From Brevibacterium sediminis (GTDB lineage Bacteria > Actinomycetota > Actinomycetes > Actinomycetales > Brevibacteriaceae), in NCBI RefSeq assembly GCF_013623905.1, contig NZ_JABKDD010000018.1:1-64000 (forward strand): a DNA stretch of 64,000 bases, read 5' to 3'. The position numbers and the translations under genes were made by a program. Below the pieces are notes generated by a model that saw only the letters and a program-made list of their open reading frames with translations, was not told where the DNA came from and did not search any database. Below are positions 16,675 through 24,358 of the stretch, piece by piece. Every line of letters begins with the position of its first letter. Positions within the stretch are counted from its first letter, which is position 1.

Positions 16675-17712
16675 ATGTTTAAGGGAATTGCCTCGGCACC
16701 CCGCCGTGAGGACAGAAAGGCAGACTCGCCAGCGCGTAGACGCCTGCTGCTGTGGTGGCTGCATGGCGCCGTGAGGTTCGTGCTTGCCGCGCTGCTGATC
16801 TACAACGGCGTGATCAAACTCGGGCTCGGACAGTTCGGGGCACCGGACATCGGAGAATCTCTCATCACCTTGGGCGAGATGAGCCCGATGGGACTGCTGT
16901 CGCGCATGGTCGGATTCTCTCCGCTGTTTCAGGTGCTTGCCGGAGTCGCCGAGGTAGGTGCGGCCGCGGCGCTGATCTGGCGGCGCACCGCTCTGTTCGG
17001 GGGACTGGTGACCTTTGCATCGATGTCGTTCATCTTCGTGCTCAACCTCGGCTACGACATGCCGGGCAAACAGCTCTCCATTTTCATGCTGGTGCTGGCC
17101 CTCATCGTCATCGCCCCTTGGGGGCTGAGGACGGTGTCTGCGATCGTCGGCTCCGGTGGTCTCCAGGCGCCGCGTCGCCCTCGTCTCTTCCGCGGGGAGA
17201 GAGCGAACAAGATGGCAGGAATCGTCGCACCGATCGCCGGTTGGCTCGTCCTGCTTCTGTTCAGCGCGGCGATTGTCGCAACGCAACCGACGCATTCGAC
17301 CGATTCTTCCGCACCGGCGGGAGTCTGGACGATCGAGACATCGGACTCGCAAGAGGAAGGCGCCGACGACCAGAGGTGGCAGACGATCGCGCTGGGTGAT
17401 CGACTCACCGATGGGCGTGCCAAGGTCCAGGTCCGACAGGCGGACGGCACTCTGCTCACGGGAACCTATGCACGCCACTACGACACGCTCGACCTCGAGC
17501 TCAAACCCTTGCGGCAGCCGGGACAGACAGCGGTGGCGTATGCGAACGAACCGGCTCTGAGGCAGTCGGTGACCTATACCCTGAGCGGGTCGAGTCGGAT
17601 GGCGATCGCCGGTGACCAGACCGCCTCGGCGCGCTTGGACCATGATGCCGCGGTGCTCTACGAGCGCGGCTTCAGCTGGGGGATGCGCTCGGACGACCCG
17701 TTCGAACGGTGA
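16675..17712 (+). CDS. DoxX-like membrane protein with an extracytoplasmic tail
   Basis: The 345-residue protein has four helices typical of DoxX-like proteins in its first 165 residues (RFVLAALLIYNGVIKLGLGQ, FQVLAGVAEVGAAAALIW, LVTFASMSFIFVLNLGYDMP, IFMLVLALIVIAPWGL). A fifth helix follows at about 185-205, then about 140 hydrophilic residues. The tail contains SMTY-like segments (GTYARHYDTLDLELKPL, TYTLSGSSRM) but no enzyme motif I recognise. DoxX-like proteins are linked to redox and thiol stress. ATG 16675 is preferred because AGGAG lies 8 nt upstream; GTG 16639 and ATG 16654 are in frame but poorer. Confidence 0.75.
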   Translation: MFKGIASAPRREDRKADSPARRRLLLWWLHGAVRFVLAALLIYNGVIKLGLGQFGAPDIGESLITLGEMSPMGLLSRMVGFSPLFQVLAGVAEVGAAAALIWRRTALFGGLVTFASMSFIFVLNLGYDMPGKQLSIFMLVLALIVIAPWGLRTVSAIVGSGGLQAPRRPRLFRGERANKMAGIVAPIAGWLVLLLFSAAIVATQPTHSTDSSAPAGVWTIETSDSQEEGADDQRWQTIALGDRLTDGRAKVQVRQADGTLLTGTYARHYDTLDLELKPLRQPGQTAVAYANEPALRQSVTYTLSGSSRMAIAGDQTASARLDHDAAVLYERGFSWGMRSDDPFER

Positions 17713-17773
17713 TGAGCGCGGTGACGACCTCGGACTCTCGGTGCCGCCAAGAAGCGAACTGACAAACCTAAGC

Positions 17774-17799
17774 TACTTGGAGTAACCTACTAATAGTAG
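17774..17799 (+). promoter_or_regulatory. Probable operator of the TetR-quinone reductase pair
   Basis: Two adjacent inverted repeats share the half-site TACT/AGTA: TACTTGGAGTA (17774-17784) and the perfect 13-mer CTACTAATAGTAG (17787-17799). They end 16 nt before the TetR start codon, where autoregulation would act. Confidence 0.6.
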
Positions 17800-17815
17800 A
17801 TTAGAGGTGGAGGGC

Positions 17816-18454
17816 ATGGCAGCAGAGCGAGCCGCGCCAGAACGGAAGCGGCTGAACAGGGAAAACCGTCATGAGCAGCTGCTTGATGTCGCACGGGAGA
17901 TGATCCGGTCCCAGGGGACTGAGAGCTTCACTCTGGCGCGTCTGGCTGAGGCGGCCGGAGTCACCAAGCCCGTGGCCTATGACCACTTCGGTGACAGATC
18001 GAGGGTCTTCGTCGAGCTGTACCTGGCCTTCGAGAAGCGTCGCCTGGAGACTCTCGATGAGGCTCTGGACGATGTATCGCCGACGCTCTCGGACGTCGCG
18101 GAGGTCGTTGCCGCTGCCTATATCGACTGCTACGTCATCGAAGGGCGGGAGCTGTCAGACGTGATCGCGGCACTGTCCGGTTCGCCCGAGCTGGACGCCA
18201 TCCGACGGCGGACGGTGGAGGAGTACCTCATCAGGTGCCGTGAGGCGCTGACCCCCTTTGCGGGCACCCTCGGCGAGGCTTCGCTGTGGGCGATCGTCGG
18301 TGCTGGCGATGGTCTTGGCCGAGCAGTGACCGAACGACAGATCCGAGCCGCCGACGCCTGCCGGGTTCTCACGCGAGTCGTGACGGCTGTGGCGGCGCCG
18401 ACCGCAGGTATTGAACAAGAGACCGCAGACATCGACAAGGAGAAGGACACATGA
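17816..18454 (+). CDS. TetR-family transcriptional regulator
   Basis: The 212-residue protein has a complete N-terminal helix-turn-helix (LLDVAREMIRSQGTESFTLA, LAEAAGVTKPVAYDHFGDRS) and an all-helical ligand-binding domain. ATG 17816 is chosen because GGAGG lies just upstream; an in-frame GTG at 17807 is inside that site. It overlaps the quinone reductase gene by four bases (ATGA), so the pair is one operon. Control of a quinone-responsive reductase is the likely role. A broken copy lies at 15187-15549. Confidence 0.92.
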   Translation: MAAERAAPERKRLNRENRHEQLLDVAREMIRSQGTESFTLARLAEAAGVTKPVAYDHFGDRSRVFVELYLAFEKRRLETLDEALDDVSPTLSDVAEVVAAAYIDCYVIEGRELSDVIAALSGSPELDAIRRRTVEEYLIRCREALTPFAGTLGEASLWAIVGAGDGLGRAVTERQIRAADACRVLTRVVTAVAAPTAGIEQETADIDKEKDT

Positions 18455-19287
18455 CGATCAACCATCCACCGGTGCCGGGCAGCGCACTGTGGGTCCACGC
18501 GCACCCGAGACCAGATTCATTGAACGGTCAGCTCTTCACCGAGGGCGTGCGTGCCCTCGGCGAACAGTACCGAGTCGCGACCTCGGACCTGTATTCCCAG
18601 GACTTCGACCCGCGACTCTCACACCGAGACCTCGGCGGGAGCAGCCTGTCGGGGAGTGACGGGTCAGGAAACAGTCGATCAGGAAGCACCGTCGAGCTCA
18701 ACGCCGAGGCCTTCAGCGCCGGTTCGCTGCCGCCCGATGTCACCGCTGAGCAAGAGAAGCTGGCCGCGGCGGAATTGCTGGTCGTCCAGTTTCCGCTGTG
18801 GTGGTACGGGCCACCGGCGATCCTCAAGGGATGGTTGGACCGAGTTCTGACAGCAGGTTTCGCGTTCGGCGATCTCGACCCCCGCCTCGGTGTTCCGCGT
18901 CGGTACGGCGACGGCGGACTCTCAGGGCGTCGTGCCCTGGTAGTCGTGACTGCCGGCGAAGACGAGCGGTCGATCGGGCATCGCGGCATCAGCGGAGACG
19001 TCGAATCCCTGCTGTTTCCTCTCACCCACGGGGCACTGTGGTACGTCGGAATCGACACGTTCGACCTGCACGTCATCCACGACGCCGACGTCCTCAGCCC
19101 GGAGCGGGTTCAGGAGGAGAAGGACCGGCTGACCGGTCGACTTCGCGCGCTCGATTCGGAGCAGACAAAGCCGTACCGACGGCTCAGTGACGGCGAGTAC
19201 GCGGGCACGCGTGCCCTGAAGGACACCATCCTCCCCGGTCGGACCGATCTGGCCATCCATCGTCGAGATGAGGCCGCGACTGCGTGA
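18451..19287 (+). CDS. NAD(P)H dehydrogenase (quinone)-like flavoprotein
   Basis: The 278-residue protein has the flavodoxin-like fold of NQO1/MdaB: ALWVHAHPRPDSLNGQLF at the FMN/FAD loop and VVQFPLWWYGPPAILKGWLD, then VLTAGFAF, the quinone reductase signature. A Ser/Gly-rich insertion lies at about residues 60-85. It probably reduces quinones by two electrons and so avoids semiquinone formation. It shares an operon with the TetR gene, and its start overlaps that gene's stop. Confidence 0.88.
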   Translation: MTINHPPVPGSALWVHAHPRPDSLNGQLFTEGVRALGEQYRVATSDLYSQDFDPRLSHRDLGGSSLSGSDGSGNSRSGSTVELNAEAFSAGSLPPDVTAEQEKLAAAELLVVQFPLWWYGPPAILKGWLDRVLTAGFAFGDLDPRLGVPRRYGDGGLSGRRALVVVTAGEDERSIGHRGISGDVESLLFPLTHGALWYVGIDTFDLHVIHDADVLSPERVQEEKDRLTGRLRALDSEQTKPYRRLSDGEYAGTRALKDTILPGRTDLAIHRRDEAATA

Positions 19288-19404
19288 GCTGAAATGGAGG
19301 GCGCGCGGCAGGTCCGGGCCCTGCCGCCGCCGTCCACAGCCTCTTGCCAGCTGATGCCTGGATAATTGATTCCAGCCGCCCACTTGATCACTTTCGGAAG
19401 GACC

Positions 19405-19536
19405 ATGGACGACTATCGAAGTCCCGGCTGGGACATCACTTTCAGCACCTCTGACCAACTTCATATTGCGCGCACAGACGCTTCGCACGCCCATATCGAT
19501 CGGGCACAGCGCACGCGAACAGGTGGTCGCCGTTGA
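19405..19536 (+). CDS. Small ORF translationally coupled to the CNNM gene
   Basis: A 43-codon ORF (starts MDDYRSPGWDITFSTSDQ, ends RTRTGGRR) has a strong ribosome binding site (GGAAGGACC) before its ATG. Its stop overlaps the TTG start of the next gene (TTGA), which explains why that gene lacks a good site of its own. A possible extended -10 (TGGATAATT) lies at 19359-19367. I recognise no family. It may be a real small protein or a leader peptide that couples translation. Confidence 0.5.
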   Translation: MDDYRSPGWDITFSTSDQLHIARTDASHAHIDRAQRTRTGGRR

Positions 19537-20933
19537 CCTGGCTGCTCTCGCTCCTCATCGGGCTCCTCGTCGTCCTCCTCATCACCGTGGCCACCGGCTA
19601 CTTCGTGGCGCAGGAATTCGCGTACATGGCCGTCGACCGATCTCGTCTGGCCGCACGTTCGGCCTCCGGTGATCGAGCCGCGGACCGGGCCCTGTCCATC
19701 ACCCGCCGCACCTCCTTCATGCTCTCCGGCGCGCAGCTGGGCATCACCGTCACAGGACTGCTCGTCGGCTACGTCGCCGAACCGCTCATCGGCACCGCCG
19801 TCGGTGAGGCACTGGGAGGCACCCCGATCCCTGCCGGCACAGGCGTGCTCATCGGCACCGTCCTCGCCCTGCTCGTCTCGACGCTCATCCAGATGCTCTT
19901 CGGCGAACTGTTCCCGAAGAACCTGGCCATCGCCCGCCCCGAGGCGCTCGCCACGTGGCTCGCCCGTTCGACCTCGATCTATCTCGCCGTCTTCGGCTGG
20001 CTCATCACGATCTTCGACAAAGCCTCGAACGCCCTGCTGCGCGTCCTCGGCATCGAACCGGTCCACGACGTCGACCACTCCGCCACCCGGCGCGACCTCA
20101 AGCACATCGTCGCCGAATCCCGGGAGGGCGGCGAGATCGTCGACGACGATTCGCTCATCCTCGACCGCATCCTCGACTTCCCGCAGCAGAGCGTCGCCCA
20201 CGCCACAGTGCCGCGCTCCCGCGTCGACGTCATCGACATCGACACGCCCCTGGACGAGGTGCGCGAACTGATGAGCCGCGGCCACTCCCGCTACCCCGTG
20301 CTCGACGCCGATGATCAGGTGATCGGTACGATCGACCTCCTCGACGTCCTCGCCGAGGCGGGGTCGGGCACCACCGAAAACGTCGCCGCGGCGGCACCGG
20401 GCACCACCGACACCGTCACCGCGACCGGGGTCCGTTCCCTCCTGCGCGACCCGGTCTTCGTTCCGGAATCCCTCCCGTTGCCGGACGCGGTGGCCACGCT
20501 CCTCGAACGGCGGGAGCAGATGGCCTGCGTCGTCGACGAATACGGCGGCTTCGCCGGAATCGTGACGATGGAGGACCTCGGCGAGGAACTCGTCGGCGAC
20601 ATCGCCGACGAACACGACCACATCGTCGAAGAACTCATCGAGACCGGCGACGGCACCTGGACGGCGCCCGGGATCATCCCCCTCGACGAGGTGGCCCGCG
20701 TCCTCCAACGAGAACTGCCGACCACCTCGGCTCAGACCTTGTCGGGACTCGTCATCGAACACCTCCGCGGATTCCCCGAGGTGGGCGACCGGGTCTCGAT
20801 CGAACTGCCGATCGACCCCGCCGACCTCGGCGGAGACGACACCCCGGAGACCGAGCGCCTCGTCATCCACGTCATCGAGGTGGCCACGCATGTGCCCGCG
20901 CGGCTGCGGATCGGAATCGAGGTGGCACGATGA
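19533..20933 (+). CDS. CNNM/CorC-type membrane protein with a CBS pair
   Basis: The 466-residue protein has a DUF21/CNNM membrane domain (residues about 1-190; FVAQEFAYMAVDRSRLAA, SGAQLGITVTGLLVGYVAEP, FGELFPKNLAIARPEA). Two CBS domains follow (about 205-355; PRSRVDVIDIDTPLDEVREL, ACVVDEYGGFAGIVTMEDLG), then a CorC/HlyC C-terminal domain (about 370-460). Members are implicated in Mg2+/Co2+ efflux or homeostasis; older names call them hemolysins. Start TTG 19533 overlaps the small ORF's stop. It overlaps the next CNNM gene by four bases. Confidence 0.92.
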   Translation: MTWLLSLLIGLLVVLLITVATGYFVAQEFAYMAVDRSRLAARSASGDRAADRALSITRRTSFMLSGAQLGITVTGLLVGYVAEPLIGTAVGEALGGTPIPAGTGVLIGTVLALLVSTLIQMLFGELFPKNLAIARPEALATWLARSTSIYLAVFGWLITIFDKASNALLRVLGIEPVHDVDHSATRRDLKHIVAESREGGEIVDDDSLILDRILDFPQQSVAHATVPRSRVDVIDIDTPLDEVRELMSRGHSRYPVLDADDQVIGTIDLLDVLAEAGSGTTENVAAAAPGTTDTVTATGVRSLLRDPVFVPESLPLPDAVATLLERREQMACVVDEYGGFAGIVTMEDLGEELVGDIADEHDHIVEELIETGDGTWTAPGIIPLDEVARVLQRELPTTSAQTLSGLVIEHLRGFPEVGDRVSIELPIDPADLGGDDTPETERLVIHVIEVATHVPARLRIGIEVAR

Positions 20934-21952
20934 GCAATCCCTGGGTCATCGCCGCGATCACGATCGCCATCATCGGCCTCAGCGCGTTCTTCGTCGCCGT
21001 CGAATTCGCGCTCATCGCCGCCAAACGGCACCGTCTCGAAGACGCGGCCGCGGACAGCCGATCGGCCCGAGCCGCCCTGCGCAGCTCGACCGAACTGTCG
21101 GTGCTGCTGGCGGGGTCGCAGCTGGGCATCACGGCCTGCACCCTGGCGCTCGGGGCGATCACGAAACCGGCCGTCCATCACTGGATCACCCCGGTCGCCG
21201 AGGCGCTGGGCCTGCCGCTGTGGATCGCCGACATCGTCGGCTTCGTCCTCGCCCTCATCATCGTCACCTTTCTCCACCTCGTCGTCGGCGAGATGGCGCC
21301 GAAGTCGTGGGCGGTGGCGCATCCGGAACGCTCGGCGATCATGCTCGCATTGCCGATGCGGGCGTTCATGTTCCTCACTCGCCCGCTGCTGCATGTGCTC
21401 AACAACGCTGCGAACGCGTGCCTCCGCCTGGTCAAGGTCGAACCCGTCGACGAGGTCGATCAGGCGCACACGCCCGAGGACCTGAGGCAGCTGCTGCAGC
21501 ATTCGGCGCAGGCGGGAACCTTGGAGAAGGAGTCCTCGGAGGCTCTGCTCGGAGCCCTCGACCTCACCCGGCTCACACTTGACGAGCTCGTGGCCGGTCG
21601 CCCGGAGCCGACGGCCGTCGGTCCGGCAGCGACTGCAGGGGAGGTGCGCGAGGCGTCGCGCCACGACCGTCACCGTCGCATCCTCGTGCGCACCGAGGCT
21701 GGCGGCCCGCTGAGTCATGTGGTGCATGTCAGGGATGTCCTCGGACTCGCCGAGGATGCTCCCATCACCGAGGCGGCCCGACCCGTCACCGTCGTGGACG
21801 GATCGATGACCGTGGTGCGGGCGTTCGAGGCGATGCGGGAGGACAGCGTGCAGCTGGCCTTGGTGGAGAGGGCCGACGGCAGCCACGCGGTCGCCACCGT
21901 CACCGACGTACTCACCCACCTGCTGACTACCGGCCAAGTGCCCTCCCGATAA
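20930..21952 (+). CDS. Second CNNM/CorC-type membrane protein, shorter
   Basis: The 340-residue protein is related to its upstream neighbour: DUF21/CNNM domain (AFFVAVEFALIAAKRHRLED, AGSQLGITACTLALGAITKP, LVVGEMAPKSWAVAHPER) and a reduced CBS pair (about 210-335). It lacks the C-terminal CorC/HlyC domain. Such long/short pairs are common in actinobacteria and probably work together. The start overlaps the previous stop (ATGA). Its TAA stop forms the edge of the palindromic repeat at 21951. Confidence 0.92.
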   Translation: MSNPWVIAAITIAIIGLSAFFVAVEFALIAAKRHRLEDAAADSRSARAALRSSTELSVLLAGSQLGITACTLALGAITKPAVHHWITPVAEALGLPLWIADIVGFVLALIIVTFLHLVVGEMAPKSWAVAHPERSAIMLALPMRAFMFLTRPLLHVLNNAANACLRLVKVEPVDEVDQAHTPEDLRQLLQHSAQAGTLEKESSEALLGALDLTRLTLDELVAGRPEPTAVGPAATAGEVREASRHDRHRRILVRTEAGGPLSHVVHVRDVLGLAEDAPITEAARPVTVVDGSMTVVRAFEAMREDSVQLALVERADGSHAVATVTDVLTHLLTTGQVPSR

Positions 21953-22016
21953 TTACTACCTGACGGCGGCCCAGCAACCTCGCGCGAGGTTGCTGGGCCG
22001 CCGTCAGGTAGTAATT
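21951..22016. repeat. Perfect 66-bp palindrome, copy 2
   Basis: Two 33-nt arms meet at 21983/21984. Relative to copy 1, C-G pairs change to T-A (CCTGAC with GTCAGG) and the apex changes to CTCGCGCGAG, always preserving pairing. It lies between two convergent genes, overlaps the stop codon of one and ends 4 nt from the other, where a bidirectional terminator would be expected. Confidence 0.95.
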
Positions 22017-22020
22017 GGGG

Positions 22021-23479
22021 TCAGGCGCTGGCGCGGGCGGTGCGCACCGAACGGTTGGCGAGGAATGCCAAGATGATGCCGATCACCGAGGTGGCCACGA
22101 CGAGTCCGACAGCACCGTGGAAGCCCAGCAGCAGGGAAGTCCGCCTCACCGCGACCGGCCGCGGCCCCCGCACCGCTGAGGGCGCCATAGATGCCGGCTG
22201 CCAGAGAGGTGCCGACGCAGCCGGCGATCTGGAAGCTCGTCGAGACCACGGTGACGCCGTGCGGGCTCGTCTCACGATCAAGGCTGGACAGCGCAAAGGT
22301 CTGGGCCGGGCCGATGACGAACGCCGTGGCCAGCACCGCCGGAATGTACAGCAGCGCGAAGACGAGTACGGAATCAAACCCGGCGGCGACTCCGACGAGA
22401 GTGACGAAGACAGCCATGACGAGGAAACCGAGCGGGATCGACCAGCGTCCGCCGTGTCGGTCGAAGAGTCGCCCGGCCACCGGGCCGAGAACCACGGTGA
22501 GCAGAATGCCCGGGGCCAACGCCAGAGAGGCGCCCATCGGAGCCAGGTCTTTCGCCGATTGCAGGAACAGGGGAATGACGACGTTCATGGCGAAGACGAA
22601 CACGAGTCCGAGCATCGTCATGACCACGCCGAGGACGAAGGGGCGGCTGGCGAAAGGACGCAGATCGAGCAGCGGGTGCTCAATGCGACGCTGCCGGGCG
22701 ATGAAACCCCAAAGCGCAAGCAGACCGGCAACTCCGGCACTGCCGGCGACGAGCGCCGAACCGCCGAAGGCTGCGGTGACTCCGTAGAGGATGCCAACCA
22801 GGGCGACCGCGACCAGCAGGAAAGACAGAGCGTCGAACCTCGGGCGCCCGAGCTCGGCGACAGTGCGCAGGAAGACCCCGCCGGCCAGAAGGACGACGAG
22901 GCAGAGTGCGCCGAAGACCCACATCAGAGTCGTCCACGGGGCGATGGTCAGCAGCATCCCCGAGGCGACGATGGCCAGCGACGGCCCGAGAGTCGTCATC
23001 GCGGCCATGATGCCCATGTTCATCCCAAGCTTCTCCCGCGGGGAGGCGGCCAGAGTGATATTCATGCCGATCGGGGTGAGCAGTCCGGTGCCGATGGCCT
23101 GGAGGAGACGGCCGATGAGGAGGACCGCAAAGCTCGGGGCCAGGGCACCGACGACGGACCCTAAGACCATGATCGCGGTGACGGACACGAACAGCGCCCG
23201 GGTCGGGATCCGGTGGTAGAGGACGTTGGCGATCGGCACGAAGATCGCCGCGACGAGGAGGTAGGCCGTGGTCAGCCACTGCACGGTGGCGACATCGACG
23301 CCGAGGTCGGCCATGATCGGTGTGAACGCGACGTTGAGGAAGGTCTCGTTGAAGGTGGCGAGGAAAGCCGCGGCCGCAGCGACGGCGATCATCCACCCGG
23401 TGCCGCGGGGCTTCGACGAGGCGGCTTGGCCAACGGACCCTTCGGCAGATCGCGGGCGGGCATTGACGGATGAGGTCAT
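22021..23479 (-). pseudogene. DHA2-type MFS transporter with a frameshift near its C-terminus
   Basis: This is a close paralogue of the transporter domain at 854-2923 (shared LLIGRLLQAIGTGLLTPIGM, ASPREKLGMNMGIMAAMTTL). It starts at ATG 23479 with AGGAG upstream. The frame is good until about 22165. The last helix (SLLLGFHGAVGLVVATSVIG, ending RSVRTARASA) is encoded one frame over and stops at 22021. The original frame instead runs into unrelated residues and stops at 22004. One extra base in the GGGGG run (minus strand) near 22168-22172 would explain it. It may be a true mutation or a sequencing error. There is no CBS tail in either frame. Confidence 0.8.
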
Positions 23480-23601
23480 GAAGTCTCCTGACGTTCGGCG
23501 GTTGAATGCTCGATCGTGCCGTGTCAGAAGTTCCCTGTGACGTGGGTCTTCGCGTGTCGTTTCGTCGATGCGGTGCTGGTGGCCGGAAAGGGCCGTCAAT
23601 G

Positions 23602-23630
23602 AATGTAGCAGTTTTCAGCTGTTTACATAA
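23602..23630 (-). promoter_or_regulatory. Promoter of the second DHA2 MFS gene
   Basis: On the minus strand TTATGT (23625-23630) and TACATT (23602-23607) are separated by 17 nt, the same layout as in front of the MFS-CBS gene. The leader blocks AACTTCTGACACGGCACG and CTGCTACATTC are shared between the two. Confidence 0.6.
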
Positions 23631-23637
23631 GCGAGAT

Positions 23638-23665
23638 CAGATGCATGCATCAATGTATGCATCTG
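23638..23665. promoter_or_regulatory. Probable GntR operator between divergent genes
   Basis: CAGATGCAT and ATGCATCTG flank a 10-nt spacer. The repeat lies directly upstream of the regulator's -10 box and next to the -35 of the divergent MFS gene, so one bound regulator could affect both. Confidence 0.6.
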
Positions 23666-23666
23666 T

Positions 23667-23672
23667 TATTGT
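23667..23672 (+). promoter_or_regulatory. -10 box of the leaderless GntR gene
   Basis: TATTGT lies exactly 6 nt before the GTG at 23679. No ribosome binding site is present. Confidence 0.5.
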
Positions 23673-23678
23673 GGGCTC

Positions 23679-24350
23679 GTGAATGATTTGCTGACACTGC
23701 CCTGGCAGCGCATCGACGACTCTGCTCCGATCGCCGTTCGGATGGCCGCGGCGACCGCCCGGGAGATCATCGAAGGCCGACACGAACCCGGCGACCTCCT
23801 CATCGAGACCGACCTCGCCGCTGCGCACAACGCCAGTCGCACCCCCGCCCGGGAGGCGATGCTCCAGCTCGAGCGTTGGCGCCTCGTCCGCCTCGTCCCC
23901 AAGAAGGGCGCGCTCGTGACCACCGTGACGGGCAAGGAGCGCCGCGACCTACTCGCCGTGCGCTCGATGTTCGAGATCGACGCCGTGGAGACACTGGCCG
24001 ACGGCGGCGACCTCACCGCTCTGGCCGCCGATCTGCGCACCCTGCTCGGCGAGCAGAGGAAGGCACTTGACGGGGGCGATCCGCTCGGCTTCGCCAGCGC
24101 CGACTATGCCTTCCACGCCCGCCTCATCCGCAGCGGCGACAACGCCATCGTCACCGAGATGCTCACGACCATGGGCCCGCGCCTGGCCCGCCTGACCTTC
24201 CAGGTCGCCATCGACGCGCCGCACACCCTCGACACGCTCCTGACCGAGCACGAAACGCTCACCGACCGCGCCGAGGCGGGCGACGCAGAAGGCTTCGCCC
24301 GCCTCGTCCGCGACCACATCGAAGGCTCCCACTTCCCGCAGTCCCGCTGA
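23679..24350 (+). CDS. GntR-family regulator, FadR/FCD subfamily
   Basis: The 223-residue protein has a GntR winged helix (AREIIEGRHEPGDLLIETDL, SRTPAREAMLQLERWRLV) and a helical FCD effector domain (about 80-220) with putative metal ligands in FHARLIRSGDN and VRDHIEGSH. It probably responds to a small carboxylic acid. Start GTG 23679 is leaderless and sits just beyond an inverted repeat. It is followed 8 nt later by an MFS gene and is divergent from the frameshifted MFS gene; either could be its target. Confidence 0.9.
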   Translation: MNDLLTLPWQRIDDSAPIAVRMAAATAREIIEGRHEPGDLLIETDLAAAHNASRTPAREAMLQLERWRLVRLVPKKGALVTTVTGKERRDLLAVRSMFEIDAVETLADGGDLTALAADLRTLLGEQRKALDGGDPLGFASADYAFHARLIRSGDNAIVTEMLTTMGPRLARLTFQVAIDAPHTLDTLLTEHETLTDRAEAGDAEGFARLVRDHIEGSHFPQSR

Positions 24351-24358
24351 GGAGGACC

